Source of the DNA: Nageia nagi | Lineage: Eukaryota > Pinophyta | Assembly (NCBI GenBank): GCA_050084985.1 | Contig: JBITNC010000001.1 | Location: forward strand, 37,076,001-37,140,000 | DNA: 64,000 nt | Direction of reading: 5' to 3' | Shown here: positions 1 through 11,389 of the stretch, piece by piece | Layout: each line of letters begins with the position of its first letter | Numbering within the stretch: position 1 is the first letter of the stretch | The notes under the pieces: generated by a model | Seen by the model: the letters and a program-made list of their open reading frames with translations, nothing else | What the model was told of the DNA's origin: nothing | Database searches by the model: none | Made by a program: the position numbers and the translations under genes

Positions 1-190
1 ATCAATCATAGAAAAAGAACATGCTCTAGCTACTATATGCAAGATTTGTTCCATGAGATGGAGGATATAGTTATCCTTCAGAGATACTTGGTTCAAATTT
101 TTGATGTCTACACATAACCTAATTTCTCCACTTTTTTTCTTTACTAGGACTAGATTGGAAACCCAAGAAGAATGCTTAATAGGATAGATA
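1..190 (-). pseudogene. Ty3/gypsy reverse transcriptase, N-terminal part
   Basis: The reverse complement reads with almost no interruption through the typical gypsy RT entry block: SSWVSNLVLVKKKSGEIRLC, then VDIKNLNQVSLKDNY and finally FSMID at the window edge. In intact plant elements this block carries WVSNLVPVRKKNG, CVDFRNLN and MSMLDGFSGY. The catalytic YxDD box would lie beyond the left border and cannot be judged. The fragment lies downstream, on the minus strand, of the RNase H-like domain at 665-1072. Confidence 0.85.
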
Positions 191-664
191 ATTCTAGAAT
201 CTAGAAGTTTTAATACCCTTGGGTTTACTAGCCTTTATTTCTATCTGTATGGTTTTGCTTTTGGTTCAAGCTCAATAGTGTGTTGGATTATATTCTTATC
301 ATATATTTTTATATCATCATAAGTTTAGGCAATTACTTTTGATAACTGATGATATATCTAAAAAAATATCTTTTTCTCTTCTTTAGAATAATTTGATCCA
401 ACTTTTATGCATTTCCTAGGTTTAATTTTTAGCTCAACATTGCTCTCCTTTTGAATAGCAAAGTTTTGGCTTTTTGTATATATTCATAATAAAATAGTCA
501 TTCAAAAGAAAGAAAACCTTTGGGTATGACATTAATTCTAAGTTGTATAATATCTAATTCTCGGAAAAAGTTAAATAGTTTTTTAGTACCAAAGGTATGA
601 GCTACTACTTCATCTATAAGGAAATTTATAATATGATCATCAAAATCAAATACATAGTATAAGT

Positions 665-1072
665 TTATAGTGCCAAGAATAATAGTCTACATAGGAATTT
701 AACTCCATAGCTTCCTCTCTTATGATTAGCAAGGTTAAAACATGTTTCTTTACTAGCAAGGGCATCAGCAACTTGATTATACCTCCTATGGATAGAGATA
801 AAATTGATTGCTAGGAATGACTCTAACAAGTCCCATACTATATTTTTGTAGATCTTTATATAGTGATTTTTCACTCTAGTTTGGTCTCTAACTTGCTTTA
901 TGACCAATTTAGAATCACCATGCACCATCAGGCATTTGATACCCATGATGATTACTTTGGAAAAACCTAAATAGAGGGCTTCATATTTGGTAGCATTATT
1001 TATGCAAATCCATAAAAATTTAAATAAGAATCTTCTCATGAGTCCTTCTAGTGATTTCAATAAAACACCCAT
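665..1072 (-). pseudogene. RNase H-like domain of gypsy copy 1, lying before RT
   Basis: An open stretch of 135 codons contains NNATKYEALYLGFSKVIIMG, then VHGDSKLVIKQV and RRYNQVADALAS. These match the NN(A/V)xEYEAL, HGDSxLVxxQV and N..ADALA blocks of the extra (archaeal-type) RNase H carried by Tat/Ogre-type plant gypsy elements. The conserved Glu of YEAL and the Asp of HGDS are present. It lies between protease (1150-1910) and RT (1-190), unlike the textbook Tat order where the extra RNase H follows RT-RNase H. The annotated Met is arbitrary, since the domain is part of a polyprotein. Confidence 0.8.
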
Positions 1073-1149
1073 ACCATAACCATGATTACATCTAGTCCAT
1101 CAAAGTACATTATCCATAACTCAGGCTTTCTTTTATCTGTAACTAAGAT

Positions 1150-1910
1150 TGGCTAGATATTTTTATATAAGCAATAGTTACACATACCAATATTAGTGAC
1201 TTGGTAATTAATGTCATTAGCTAAAAGGATTTCTATGATTAGAAATATCTCTCTAAGTGTATACCTTTTTAATACTTCAATTGGTCTAGAGCCTTTCAAA
1301 CAATTTTGCTTTATGATCTTCTTAAGATGAACACTTTTAGTAACCTCATTTGGTATCTTTACTTGGTTACTTTGGAAAGGGATTAAAAGATGTTTATATT
1401 CTAAGGCTAAGTATCCTCCTAAATTGGTAGTAAACTCTCTAAAGAAGAAAATCTCAAATATAGGTTGAAGATTAACAATAATAATATCTTGAATGATATA
1501 GATATTAAAGAATGCATTACGAGTTATTAAAACTCCTTTTATACTACCAACAACATCTATCAAGGAAGAATGTAGCTATATGAATCTATCTATGCATTGA
1601 GTAATATACAATTTCATTTTATATGGAATTACTTTGGGAATTATGGTAATAGTAGCTTCGATATCTATCATGCAATTATTAACCACCTAGCCTTCTAATA
1701 TAAGGGAAAGATAAAAAGCTAGAGGTCTTCTTATACATATAGGTGATGGAAGGAAATCATCAAATATTGCAAAGATAACATTTCTCTCATTTACACTTTT
1801 CTTACTATTTTTAAGCTTCAAATATTCTTGCAAAACATCAATTTGACCTAGAATCTTTAATGCATCAAACATTAACATTCTAGAAGGTGTATTTTTTAAT
1901 TCTTCCATGA
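1150..1910 (-). pseudogene. Aspartic protease and flanking spacer of gypsy copy 1
   Basis: Two open stretches separated by stops form one protease region. The upstream part (1687-1908) has TPSRMLMFDAL, the linker that precedes protease in this type of element. The active-site block follows at about 1620-1680 and reads MIDIEATITIIP where a working enzyme would have a D(N/T)GS-type motif, so the catalytic motif looks destroyed. The downstream part (1153-1563) has IIIVNLQPIFEI and LGGYLALEYKHLLIPF, matching the VVDLPPxFG and LGGxLxxDxxHxxIP blocks of related plant polyproteins known to me. It leads straight into the RNase H-like domain. Confidence 0.7.
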
Positions 1911-3480
1911 TATTGTATGGAATATAAGGGGTACACTTACTTATTTCACTAGATTGATGTGATTTGAATTGCTAAGTGTCTTTCTTCTTATGATGATTAG
2001 TAATAAAAGGATATCTTAATGGAGAAGTCTTCTCTTTTTTTGGGACTTCATTTTTTATCATAACATGTTATTTTCTAAAGAGGAAACATTACCTGAATCT
2101 TGAGAAACTTTATCTAGATGATTCAAAAGTTGATTTTCTTGATTTTGTTATAGCATAAGACACCTAGCTCTTTTTGGGTCAAGTTGAACTAGAATAGGTT
2201 ATTGATTTAACTGAGTTGGTTGGGCTTGTTGTGAGTGTGCTAAGGTGTAAGATCTAGTTTGAACACAATTGGCTTGTTCTCTAGTATGGCCTAAAAGTTA
2301 AAAATTGATCATGGTAAGATTTGTTGTAGGATCTGGTGCAAGTTCTACCATCTAATTAGAATGTAAGCCTAAGTATTGATGTTGACACATCACATAAGAG
2401 TCTAGAAAATGGGGAGCTAAACATGGAGGAAACCATTCTCTAATGTCCAAAGTGTCACTTTTAGTAGAACTAACCATTACAGCATTATCTATAGCTTTAA
2501 AAGTAGGAGGTTATTCTGGTTGACCATTTTTGAGATTAAATCTTGGTTGATACTAATTATCATATCTCCTATAATTGAAACCTTAATTTTGCCTTTCTTG
2601 TAAAGTGAGGTTGTTTGTTAGATTTCTAATAGTTATCTATAGCTACCTTATCCTATCTTCCTCTTATGAATTAGAGCATATATTAGTACTTATAGATGCA
2701 AGAGCTAATAATGTTGGAACTTTAGGAGGTAAAGCTAATACTTTAGGATGTGATATCTATAATGGAGCCTAGTTTGGAGGGAAATTAGGAAATAAGGGTA
2801 TGATGGATTAGGATTGTATCTTCTTAAAAGATACCAATGTATTCTTAGCAATTTTAGTTGTATGATAAATCTTTGGGAAAGTGTCACCTGATATAAAAAT
2901 CAATACATTAAGGTTTGAGATAAACACCTAACTATAATATACCAAGGCTTAAGCATTAGTAGGCATGATCCTTGTTGGAATGTACTTCCAAGTTTTCTCA
3001 AATATTAAATTAAAATCATCTATAGACTTGTGGAGATATCTTTTAATACATGCTATGAGGCTTAGAAAGGTACTATCATCACCATCTTTAGTAAATCTCT
3101 TGATAAGAGTCTGACATAACTCTCCCCATGTATTTATGGATTGAGAGGTGAGAGTTCTAAACCATTCAACAACCTTTCCTTCAAAATAATAATATAATAG
3201 TCTCATCATAATAGTTTCATCATAGATATCAAATCTTGAAGAAAATAAAGACACATCTTGATAATGTTCATATGGTATTTCTCTCGATCGATCATATTTA
3301 GGTAGAACTTCAAATGCTGCTTGGGAAATAGCTAGGGAATTAGTAGGAACAACTAAAGCATGACTATTATTTTAGGCAAGTTGATCCATATTTGGATCAC
3401 TTGTATGAGGTGAAGGATTTTTCAAGATGGATTCAAATATGACTATTAATGGTACAACTCTTAAAGGAATTTAAGAAGAG
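1911..3480 (-). pseudogene. Gag of gypsy copy 1
   Basis: The capsid-like (retrotrans_gag) core lies at 2949-3254: FEGKVVEWFRTL, then INTWGELCQTLIKRF and SIDDFNLIFEKTWKYIP. This is the expected order of the W-F, W-x-L-x-x-x-F and F-x-x-x-F blocks of plant gypsy Gag. The part nearer the protease (about 1911-2948) is broken but, with stops read through, is rich in Gln, Asn and Pro. I see no clear CCHC zinc knuckle in it. Gag would package the element RNA in cytoplasmic particles; this copy cannot make a full protein. Confidence 0.7.
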
Positions 3481-3624
3481 AAAGTACAAAAAATATTTTT
3501 CCTAGTCCTCCTTTAAGGAACTAATAGCTCTTGAAATCTAGGCTATGTTGATGAATTTATAATACTAATTTTAGTAAATCTACATTCTAAATATTTTATG
3601 GTTTGAAATATTGATTGGTTTTGA

Positions 3625-3639
3625 TAGCAAAGTCACCAA
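3625..3639 (-). promoter_or_regulatory. Primer binding site of gypsy copy 1
   Basis: On the minus strand the bases read TTGGTGACTTTGCTA, a decayed form of the TGG(C/T)GACTCTGCTGGGG primer site common in plant gypsy elements. The related copy 2 has TTGGTAACTTTGCTA at the equivalent place (39787-39801). It marks the inner edge of the 5' LTR. Confidence 0.6.
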
Positions 3640-5625
3640 TAAGGTTAAATAAACCCCATAATATATAAAGCATTGAGTAATAGCTTACCATACATAGCTA
3701 TTTGGCCTAATCACACATATAAAATATGGAATTATATTTGTGTCTAATAAGGTGTGTTGATTAGTATAATGTAACCTTAGAGGTTTGGTCTAGTCGAGTT
3801 CTCCATTGCCTGCAATAGTAGGATCCTTGATAGAATAGAAGGTGGTGGGAGAGTATGCTCATGAGGAATTTTCTACTCAATATTTGAATTATAGGTTGGT
3901 TCCTATCTATGGTAAAGGTCAAAAGTAACTAGAAAGAGATAAAATATAATATTATTAGGAAATATATGGATAAAATATAACTAATTAGCCCAAGCATTAC
4001 CATACAGGAAGCAATTCATAACCAAGATTATGAATAGCAAGCTATCTTACTCTTGGGATCTTGCAATCATAATACACAACTACAACTTAAGATAATACTT
4101 CATGCATAATATTTATAAAATATAATGAACAACCATGAACTATGAATGGAAAAGTATCATTGCATTATATTATCATAGATGAAAGCATTTCATACACTAG
4201 GCAAATTTGGTAGAATGTTAGACCTTTTATACTTCTAATAGTCCAATATTTACATGTTCATACTTACAATTGGATGTTTGTACACCATTACTACACTTAA
4301 TTATTTATTGAATAAGAATATAATTAGAAATTGTTTACAATATATAAATTATAATCATAATTATGCTAAATTACATAGTGACTAGGTATAATCAATGCCA
4401 AGGTCTAGAAATTTATTATTTTTAAACTATTGTACTTCTTTATTTGTAATCTTTCTAATTTATTATTAGCTGCATCTTGTTGCAACTATAATTGATTTTC
4501 AAGGTATGTTCTATTAGCTTGATTGGTACAATTTATCTTTATTCTCTTTTGGTAATGATCTAACTTTCTGTAACCATTTATGGTAATCTTTGTAGCTTCA
4601 GGTTGTAGAGAATTATGAAGGAAATGAAAAGTGTATCATTGAAACCTAAGGAAGAACTGCTACTATCATGTGGAAATGAGTCATGGTCAACATATTAATA
4701 CATCCTTAGGGGTTAAACACTCATTATTAAGTGGACTTGGGTGTTTCCTTTAGCTTACGATCCCTTTCTCAATGTAGCAAATTTTATTTTCTCTAGGTAG
4801 GATTTATTTCTCTCTTAGACTTTGCTTTACCACCTATCAATCTTTACTAAAAGGTATGATGCCATCACTTAAAATTGATAGGATATATATGATAGGATTT
4901 TCTAAATATCTCCTATTGATTTCCAACTGTATAGTACCCACTAATGAATTGTCTCAACATCTACTAATTTCTAATAAAGTGTGGGGCATCATCACTCAAA
5001 ATCAATAGGCTCTAGAGGCTAGTTATCTAAAATATATCCTTCTAATTTTAGGCATATAATAGAATTCTTTCTTTAAAAATCCATGGGCTTTAATATATTA
5101 TCAATTAGTAATTTTTACTTGATAGTGACTCATATTTACAATATTTCCTAGAAAGACTTAGACTTTTACAATACCTGGATCCTGACTCAAACATTTACTT
5201 CCCTTACATGTTATGCCATTTCTTAGACATGCTACACTAATTCTTGGACATGACTTAGATATATTTATAGTGTATTATGAGCTCAAACCTATATATAGTT
5301 ACCAAAAAATACCTAACTAAGAAGTGATAAATCTTCAAGACTTATTTACATGATAACACCCACTTTTGAATAAAATAACAGTTAAGTTACCAAACAAATT
5401 ATTTAAGATGTATATACATTGACATCACCTAGAACTCCCTAGACTTAACCAAATTTTGATAAAATTAACTAAGTACAAAGAACAAACACTCTTTTCAACA
5501 TTTACAAAATATGAAAGGGGAGTAAGAAATGAGAATTAAAAATGAATTTATTGGAAAGGAATAAAAGAATAAAAAATGATAGAATGTTACCCTATTTTTA
5601 TAGTGTGATTCTGAAAGAATAACTA
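3640..5625 (-). repeat. 5' LTR of gypsy copy 1 (about 2 kb)
   Basis: Non-coding DNA between the PBS and the head-on junction near 5625. Its outer half, reverse-complemented, aligns by eye over several stretches with plus-strand DNA from 17529 onward: the outermost 100 bases, and the 4560-4890 segment against 18290-18630. It contains a twice-repeated motif resembling GATGCCATCACTYAAAATYGATAGG near 4860-4890 and 4985-5010. No gene is visible. The inner border is set by the PBS and the outer border by where the coding sequence of the other element starts. Confidence 0.6.
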
Positions 5626-6290
5626 GAAGACCATATAGTCCTTCCTTGGTCAAATCAATTTTATTAAGAAGTTTATTAGTAATTTTTTGAAATTATTTAT
5701 CCAATCACTACAATATTAAAGAAATATGTTTAGTTCTCTTGGTTAGATGAAGCAAAGAAATATTTTCATAATATCAAAAAATCAATAACAGAAGCTCTAG
5801 TTTTGAAAAATCTAAATTTTTCAAAAGATTTTATCATGTATGCCTATGGACCAAAGAAACATATTGTAACCATACTAGCACAAAATGATGAATAAAAGTA
5901 AGAATATCTTATAGATTTTCATATTCAAACACTACATCAACATCAAAAAAGGTATTCATTCATTGAAAAGTAAGTGTTTTCCATTATGTTATCTAAGGAG
6001 AATAGGGTGAAGGAAAAGTTGGTTAGATAACAAGGATAATGGAGTATGGTGTTGAAATCAAACCAACCAATTTTATTAGAGGGAGAGCTCTCTATGAAAA
6101 TATAGCATAGGCAGCACACAAGATTATGTTTATTGAGTATGAAGAGCATATTAATGAGGAGAGTGATTAGATAAAGCAATATATTATATATTTGAAAGCT
6201 AGATAATGTTCTAAATTTTTTGATATATTTTAGAGAAAAAGATTCAAGTTGCAAGCATTGAAATTCACATTGATTGATGATCATCTCTAT
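5626..6290 (+). pseudogene. Gypsy RT connection and RNase H
   Basis: From the first base after the junction the frame reads SFLGQINFIKKFISNF, the connection between gypsy RT and RNase H. After a frameshift it continues FEIIYPITTILKK, FSWLDEAKKYFHNIKK, ALVLKNLNFSKDFIMYAY and VTILAQND, matching W.EEA..F..IK..I..APVL, DFSKDFI.YT and the VLxQ segment of working elements. Later RNase H parts are visible but very broken, with many TAG and TAA codons. The expected catalytic Asp at YTDAS-like position reads AYG, so the enzyme would be inactive. Confidence 0.8.
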
Positions 6291-6309
6291 ATAAAATTAA
6301 TTTATTGAA

Positions 6310-7445
6310 CCCTATTGAGATGTGTAACTCACGAAGAAGCTCATATAATTCTACATAAATTTGACTATGGATTCTATGGAGGACACTATAGTGGATAGAC
6401 TACTATAACAAAGATATTACAAGCAAACTATTATTGGCCTATTGTATTTCAATATGCTTTCAAGATAGCCTAATAATGTGACAAGTGTAGTAGGTATGTG
6501 GGAAGGAGAAGAAAAGTTGCTATATCTTTGAAACTTATTGTTGTTAAAGAACCTTTCCAATAATGGGGTTTAGACTTCATTGGTATTATTAATCCAAATT
6601 ATTTAGTAGGTCACAAGTTTATCTTGACTATAATAAACTATTTAATAAGATGGTGAAAAGAAATGCCATGTAAAAATGCAGATAAAGAGGTAGTAATAGA
6701 GATGATAAAAATATTGATCACTCACTTTGGTATGCCATAGACCATTGTATCAAATAATGGTTCTACCTTCACCTAGGCTAATTTATCATATTTTATTGTA
6801 GAGTATGAGATCTATTGGTTATTCTCTTCAAACTATTAAGTGCAAGGGAATGGGTTTGTTGAATTGATAAATAAAAACTTAAACTAGATCATTAAGAGAA
6901 CTATTGAAGGGAATCCTAGGTAGTGGCACACAAAGTTATACTATGCAGTATGGGCTGATAGAATCAATATCAATTCATATATCAAAACATAACCCTATGA
7001 ATTAGTTTATGGTAAGAAACATGTACTTCCTATTCATATTGAGTTTCCTACATTGAAAATCCTACAAGAGTTAGAAGATTATGACTTCAAGCATTGCAAA
7101 TCATATTAAATCAATTGATCAAGATGGAAGAAGATAAAAAAAAAGCTTATCAAGATTTATAGCATAGAAAAAAGATTATAAAAAAGTGGTTCAATAAAAG
7201 GAAGTCTTCTTGGGTGAAGTTTCAAGTTGGATATATAATCTTAAAATGGGACGATGAAAGAGAAAATCATGGGAGACACCAAAAATTTGATTCCTTATGG
7301 AGTAGGCCTTATATCATCATTTATGCCTTCTATAATAATTCTTTCATACTATAGGATATTTTTAGGTCCTAGGAGTTGCTTATACTAGTGAATGGGATCC
7401 ATCTCAAACATTACCAGGTAATAGGATGATTCATAACACCTGCTA
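6310..7445 (+). pseudogene. Gypsy integrase
   Basis: Zinc-finger part: HEEAHIILHKFDYGFYGGHY, then a CDKC pair, an HHCC arrangement. Core: WGLDFIGIINPNYLVGHKFI carries the first Asp; FGMPXTIVSNNGSTFT has the second catalytic position changed from DN to NN; VQGNGFVELINKN holds the region of the catalytic Glu. C-terminal part: WADRININ, YELVYGKKHVLPIHIEFPTL, ILKWDDERENHGRHQKFDSL and VNGIHLKHY, typical of Tat-like integrases. About a dozen stops interrupt it, mostly TAG where CAG would be expected. No intact integrase can be made. Confidence 0.85.
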
Positions 7446-7964
7446 GACATGTATAGTGTAAATAATCCTATATAAATAGTTTTTTTATTAATTATCTTTC
7501 TTTAAAAAAAATGTGTACATATTATATTTTCTATTGGTGCATTTCTCAAGGAGTTAGATAGTTGTTAATGGATACATTTAATAGTTATGGTGGTAGTTAA
7601 GAATGATGGTTGTAAAATATCTTATTAGAGGATAGGTATTTAAAGGGAGATTTTCTCAAAAATGCTTCCAACCTACACCTTACCTTCCAATTTAAAATTA
7701 ATGTGGTTGAGTTTAATGCCATCCCACACTATTAGGTATAACATAGTACTTTATGCAAACCCCATTACTAATGCATTAATGATTATTAATAGGCAAGAAT
7801 CAAAAATCTCAAATAGATAAAATACATTCCAAACTCTATCATTCCTCACTTAGCAAATTTCAAAGCTCAATCCTTCAAGTATTTATAGAGAATTATACTA
7901 TTTTAAAGAGCTTTCAAGTGCCAAGTGGTGATCAAGATAGAGGATAAATTTGTGCTATAGTCAA
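7446..7964 (+). other. Spacer between integrase and the downstream ORF
   Basis: No coding signal or recognisable repeat was found here. It contains a short T-rich and A-rich stretch near 7480-7510. It could be untranslated sequence of the gypsy element, or include the start of the downstream ORF. Confidence 0.4.
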
Positions 7965-8329
7965 ATGGCAAGCTTAATGTTTACCAAAGCAACAAAGAAA
8001 CTACTAAGCATAATGGCAAAACCATAGAAGAATGTGGTTATTTTAGGGGAAGGAGTTGAGAAGCTATCAAAGATCCATGAAGAGTACTTGAAGAATGCTC
8101 TTGGTATAAGCTACACTAAAAGGGAATTGCTTAATCACATGGATACCTAATGCATAAATGTGGAAATACCATCATTGAAACATGAGAGGCTAGATGTTGT
8201 TAGTAAAGGGAAAACCATGATAGTAAGCAATAATCTGATGATTATGAATCATTCACCTACTTAGAACTCTTGACTGCCATTGCATAAAGGTATAAAAGGA
8301 TAAAAATAAAGGTGAGGAAGAGTTAAATT
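7965..8329 (+). pseudogene. Unrecognised ORF beyond gypsy integrase, first piece
   Basis: From an ATG at 7965 one frame runs about 100 codons with only two stops (TAG, TAA) through MASLMFTKATKKLLSIMAKP, LSKIHEEYLKNALGISYTKR and TMIVSNNLMIMNHSPT. It is then cut at 8330 by the gag-only element and resumes after 14084. I do not recognise the family. It lies on the same strand as the integrase upstream. It might be a captured gene, an element-specific accessory ORF, or the Gag of another element; nothing seen decides this. Confidence 0.45.
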
Positions 8330-9152
8330 TATTTAAAAATATTTTTACAAATGTAAATAAATAAATAATTACAAACCCAACATAATTTTTTTGAGCTATG
8401 GATAACAATTTAAACCATACAAAAAAATGGATGAAGAAGATAGCCACTCTAGAATTAAGGTGAAAATAACAATCAAGAACTATAATTTATATACTTACCT
8501 TATGAAGTGTACCTAACATCAAAGGATGATGATATATTTGATGTGTTGATGGCAAAAGAATTTTGCTCTAAAAGCTATGACCTAAAATATTGCAAAAAGA
8601 GGATCATAGGTGAGCTATATGGTGTTCAAAAGGAGCACCAACAATGTATTTAGCATGAGTAAGGAGCATTGGTAGTCTTTGTCAAAGTGCCTTTTGTTCT
8701 CAAGCCAATTCAAGTACTTGCATATGGATATTTTGAACAAATATGTGATGTTAGTATATATTATTAGTGTTAGAATAGCTCACATAAGGAAGTACACAAA
8801 CCATAGCCTTAAATGGTGGTGTTAAGAGACACCTAAAGGATTGCCACCACCAAGACTAGATATGGGATCATGTATCTCCTTGATGTGTACTTACTATTAG
8901 ATCCTTATTTATATAGATAATAATATGACCTACTCCTTAGGTTGACATATACCTACATAAATAGGATTAGCCTACTACATATAATGATATTCAAGAAAAC
9001 CATTGATATCATAACCATATTCAAAATAAACATTGACATTATGATCATATTCAAGATAAGCATTAATATTATTGCATTAAATACTCTAGGTGTGTATTAG
9101 TGTAAACAAATGTATTTATTTAAATGCATAAATAAATTTTTATGTGATAACA
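8330..9152 (-). repeat. 3' LTR of the gag-only element
   Basis: Aligns end to end with 13261-14084; shared landmarks include the block at 8415-8455 and 13345-13390 and the shared right end TTTTTATGTGATAACA. The terminal TG of the right copy reads TA here, consistent with decay. Confidence 0.85.
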
Positions 9153-9172
9153 TATGCCCTACTTTGGATGCA
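9153..9172 (-). promoter_or_regulatory. Polypurine tract of the gag-only element
   Basis: On the minus strand, CCAAAGTAGGGCATAT immediately precedes the LTR start. This resembles the AAAGTGGGGCATA tract that primes plus-strand synthesis in plant gypsy elements. Confidence 0.6.
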
Positions 9173-9369
9173 AAATTGATATCACTAGGTGCATTAAGAG
9201 TTTTTATTCAAAGTACAACCAAGATGTCATAGCAATGAAAAATAGCAAGCATTGATAAGCATAATACCAACACTAATAGATTTGAATTTCATTAAAGATT
9301 GTAATATATAAAAACCTATAAAATCTAGATATGGGTTGAGAAAACTCCCTATTGTGATGTTTGTCAACC

Positions 9370-9560
9370 TACCCCTTGTCATGATACTAACAACATATGA
9401 TGACACATGATAATGAATAACCACACATGACAACCCATGACCACATGTAAAAAATCATGACAACACATGGCCACACATGACAACCCATGACCACATGTGA
9501 TAACTCATGACAACACATGACCACACATGACCATACCAAGACCTTGTTGACAAGACAACA
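9370..9560. repeat. Minisatellite of ACATGACCACAC/ACAACCCATG units
   Basis: Imperfect tandem repeats of ACACATGACAACCCATGACC and variants about 10-35 bases long fill this stretch. The two small ORFs read across it are artefacts of the repeat. Confidence 0.8.
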
Positions 9561-9639
9561 CATGAAATATGACAAATTCAAGAAACATGAGTGAATAACA
9601 TATTATAGTAGAATGGAAGCTCAATTCTGCAATAAGAGG

Positions 9640-9990
9640 CCTACTATAATATGATGAGAGCTAATTTTTACATAACTACAATATAATGGAAGTTGAGACT
9701 TTGCACAAAGTGGCATATTGTAGCCATAATAACTAAACTTTGTAGCATGTATATATGGGAGCTAAGACTTAATGCCAAGAGGCATGACATGATGAGAGCT
9801 AAAACTCTATGCCAAGGGGTATGATATGATGAGAGCTAAAACTTTGTGCTAAGAGGTATGATATGATGAGAGCTAAAACTTTGCACCAAGAGGCATGATA
9901 ATATGTGATAACATGTAAAATCTCATGCTAAAGACTCATGATATCTATGTGGGAGCTAAAACTCTATGTCAAGAGGTATGTAATAAAATA
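9640..9990. repeat. Minisatellite with GAGCTAAAACTTTGTGCC core
   Basis: About five imperfect units of roughly 38 bases of the form GATGAGAGCTAAAACT plus TTGTGCCAAGAGGCATGATAT. A related unit recurs at about 10915-11000. Non-coding interior of the gag-only element. Confidence 0.75.
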
Positions 9991-10529
9991 TGATCAAAAA
10001 TATAGCCATATAGGTAATTCTTCATCCTATCTAGCAAATTAAGATGTTCAATCTAATGAAACAAAGAACACATGTGGTCTATTTTGATAGAAGGTCATGG
10101 GTGATTTTTTTCTTAAGGAATTTTTTGAAAACTATAAAAGTTAGATAATGGTGTAGTTTTCATTGATTCTAACTAACTACTTCATTTACTTGCTTGTAAT
10201 ACATAGTTTCACAAATCAAGACTATCTAAGAATATGTGCTCTTGAAATCTTTTGAAAAGGGCTTGACCCTCTTTCATTATCAGTTGCTTACATTTTGAGA
10301 GTGGAGAGTGCTTTGAATTTTTTGGAACCTATTCTATGGGTGTTTATTTTTTACTTTGCTACTATAAATCTATGATTACTTATACTTCTTTTCCATAGCT
10401 TCCTATTATGGCCTTACCAATATATATATTTTTGTGTTCATTTGTAAATGCATGCAATACTAATATGTGATTTCTATGTTATCTATAGCTAATGAGGATC
10501 CTAACTAGATGTGTCTCAATTACATATAC

Positions 10530-10795
10530 TCATAGAATAGAAGGGTATTAAAATTATAAAGCTACAAGACCAACTACAATATGGAGGAGGAGACTATGCT
10601 AGCCTATACCAAGACCTATAAAGAGTGAATGCATGGATCTAGGATCTCTATGAGTAGCTATGCAAGGCTAAGAGACAAGCAAGTGAAGAGAAAGCAAGGG
10701 CTAAGAAATATAAAGCTAGGTGTAGGGGTAGTGGTTCTAGTAGGGCTATTGGTTCTATTATAGGGGGAGGAGGTCCTACTGGGAAGCAATAGCTT
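10530..10795 (+). pseudogene. Short decayed coding-like stretch, opposite strand to gag
   Basis: With TAG read as former CAG, the plus strand gives a coding-like run including GGGDYASLYQDL, RVNAWI and AKRQASEEKARAKKYKARCR, then a Gly/Ser-rich tail SGSSRAIGSIIGGGG. The middle is rich in Ala, Lys, Glu and Arg, as in a coiled coil or basic region. I cannot name the family. It is inside the gag-only element but antisense to gag, so it may be captured host or foreign-element sequence. Confidence 0.35.
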
Positions 10796-11389
10796 TAGGC
10801 ATATGATGATCACTTAATCATGTTGAGATATTATAAAATGATGAACCTTTTTATGATATATAAAAGATAACCTTTATTCATTTACTTTATTATTTTTGAT
10901 ATGTATTTATGATAAGTATGAGATTTGAAACTCTAGATCAAGAGGCCTACAAGGATATCATGATCTAGGAGCTAAAACTCCACACCAAAGGGCATTCATT
11001 AACTTTTAGTTTAACAAAATCTAGCTATGAAAGAGGACCATAGATAGTCCATTCCTGATAAAAATAGAGCACTATCATTATTGTTATGATTTCAAAATGA
11101 TTCTCACTTTCTCCATCATGATGTAAATTAGTTCATCTATCCTACTATTAGCTTCATTAGTGTTAGTAAGATCATGCACATCTACCAAATGACATAACCA
11201 GAGGGCCTTATGGCCCCACTAGTACTGGCTTCATTATATTATTTTTCATGTTGTGTCCCTATGATAGTGGGCTCATTCATCATATTTCCTTATGTATAAA
11301 ATATTTTTGCATTGCGCTATGGCATAGGGTTCTTGTAAATCCCCAATTTCTCATTATCTACATATAGAGGAGTCTTTTTGTCTTCTTCT

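Larger units (their letters stand above)
1..5625 (-). mobile_element. Ty3/gypsy retrotransposon copy 1, cut by the window edge
   Basis: Read on the minus strand, the order is LTR (3640-5625), PBS (3625-3639), gag (about 2949-3480), protease (1150-1910), an RNase H-like domain (665-1072) and the start of reverse transcriptase (1-190). The rest lies beyond the left edge. The right border is well placed because at about 5626 the plus strand abruptly becomes the RT-RNase H connection of another gypsy element, so copy 1 appears to have inserted head-on into it. All domains carry stops and frameshifts; this is an old, dead copy. Family membership rests on recognisable domain motifs and their order. 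I place it loosely in the Tat-like plant gypsy group, which is inference. Confidence 0.8.

Noticed and set aside
9387-9581. Cys/Val-rich 64-codon minus-strand frame
   Set aside because: Produced by the ACATGACC minisatellite; also considered and rejected as CRISPR because units are contiguous without unique spacers.
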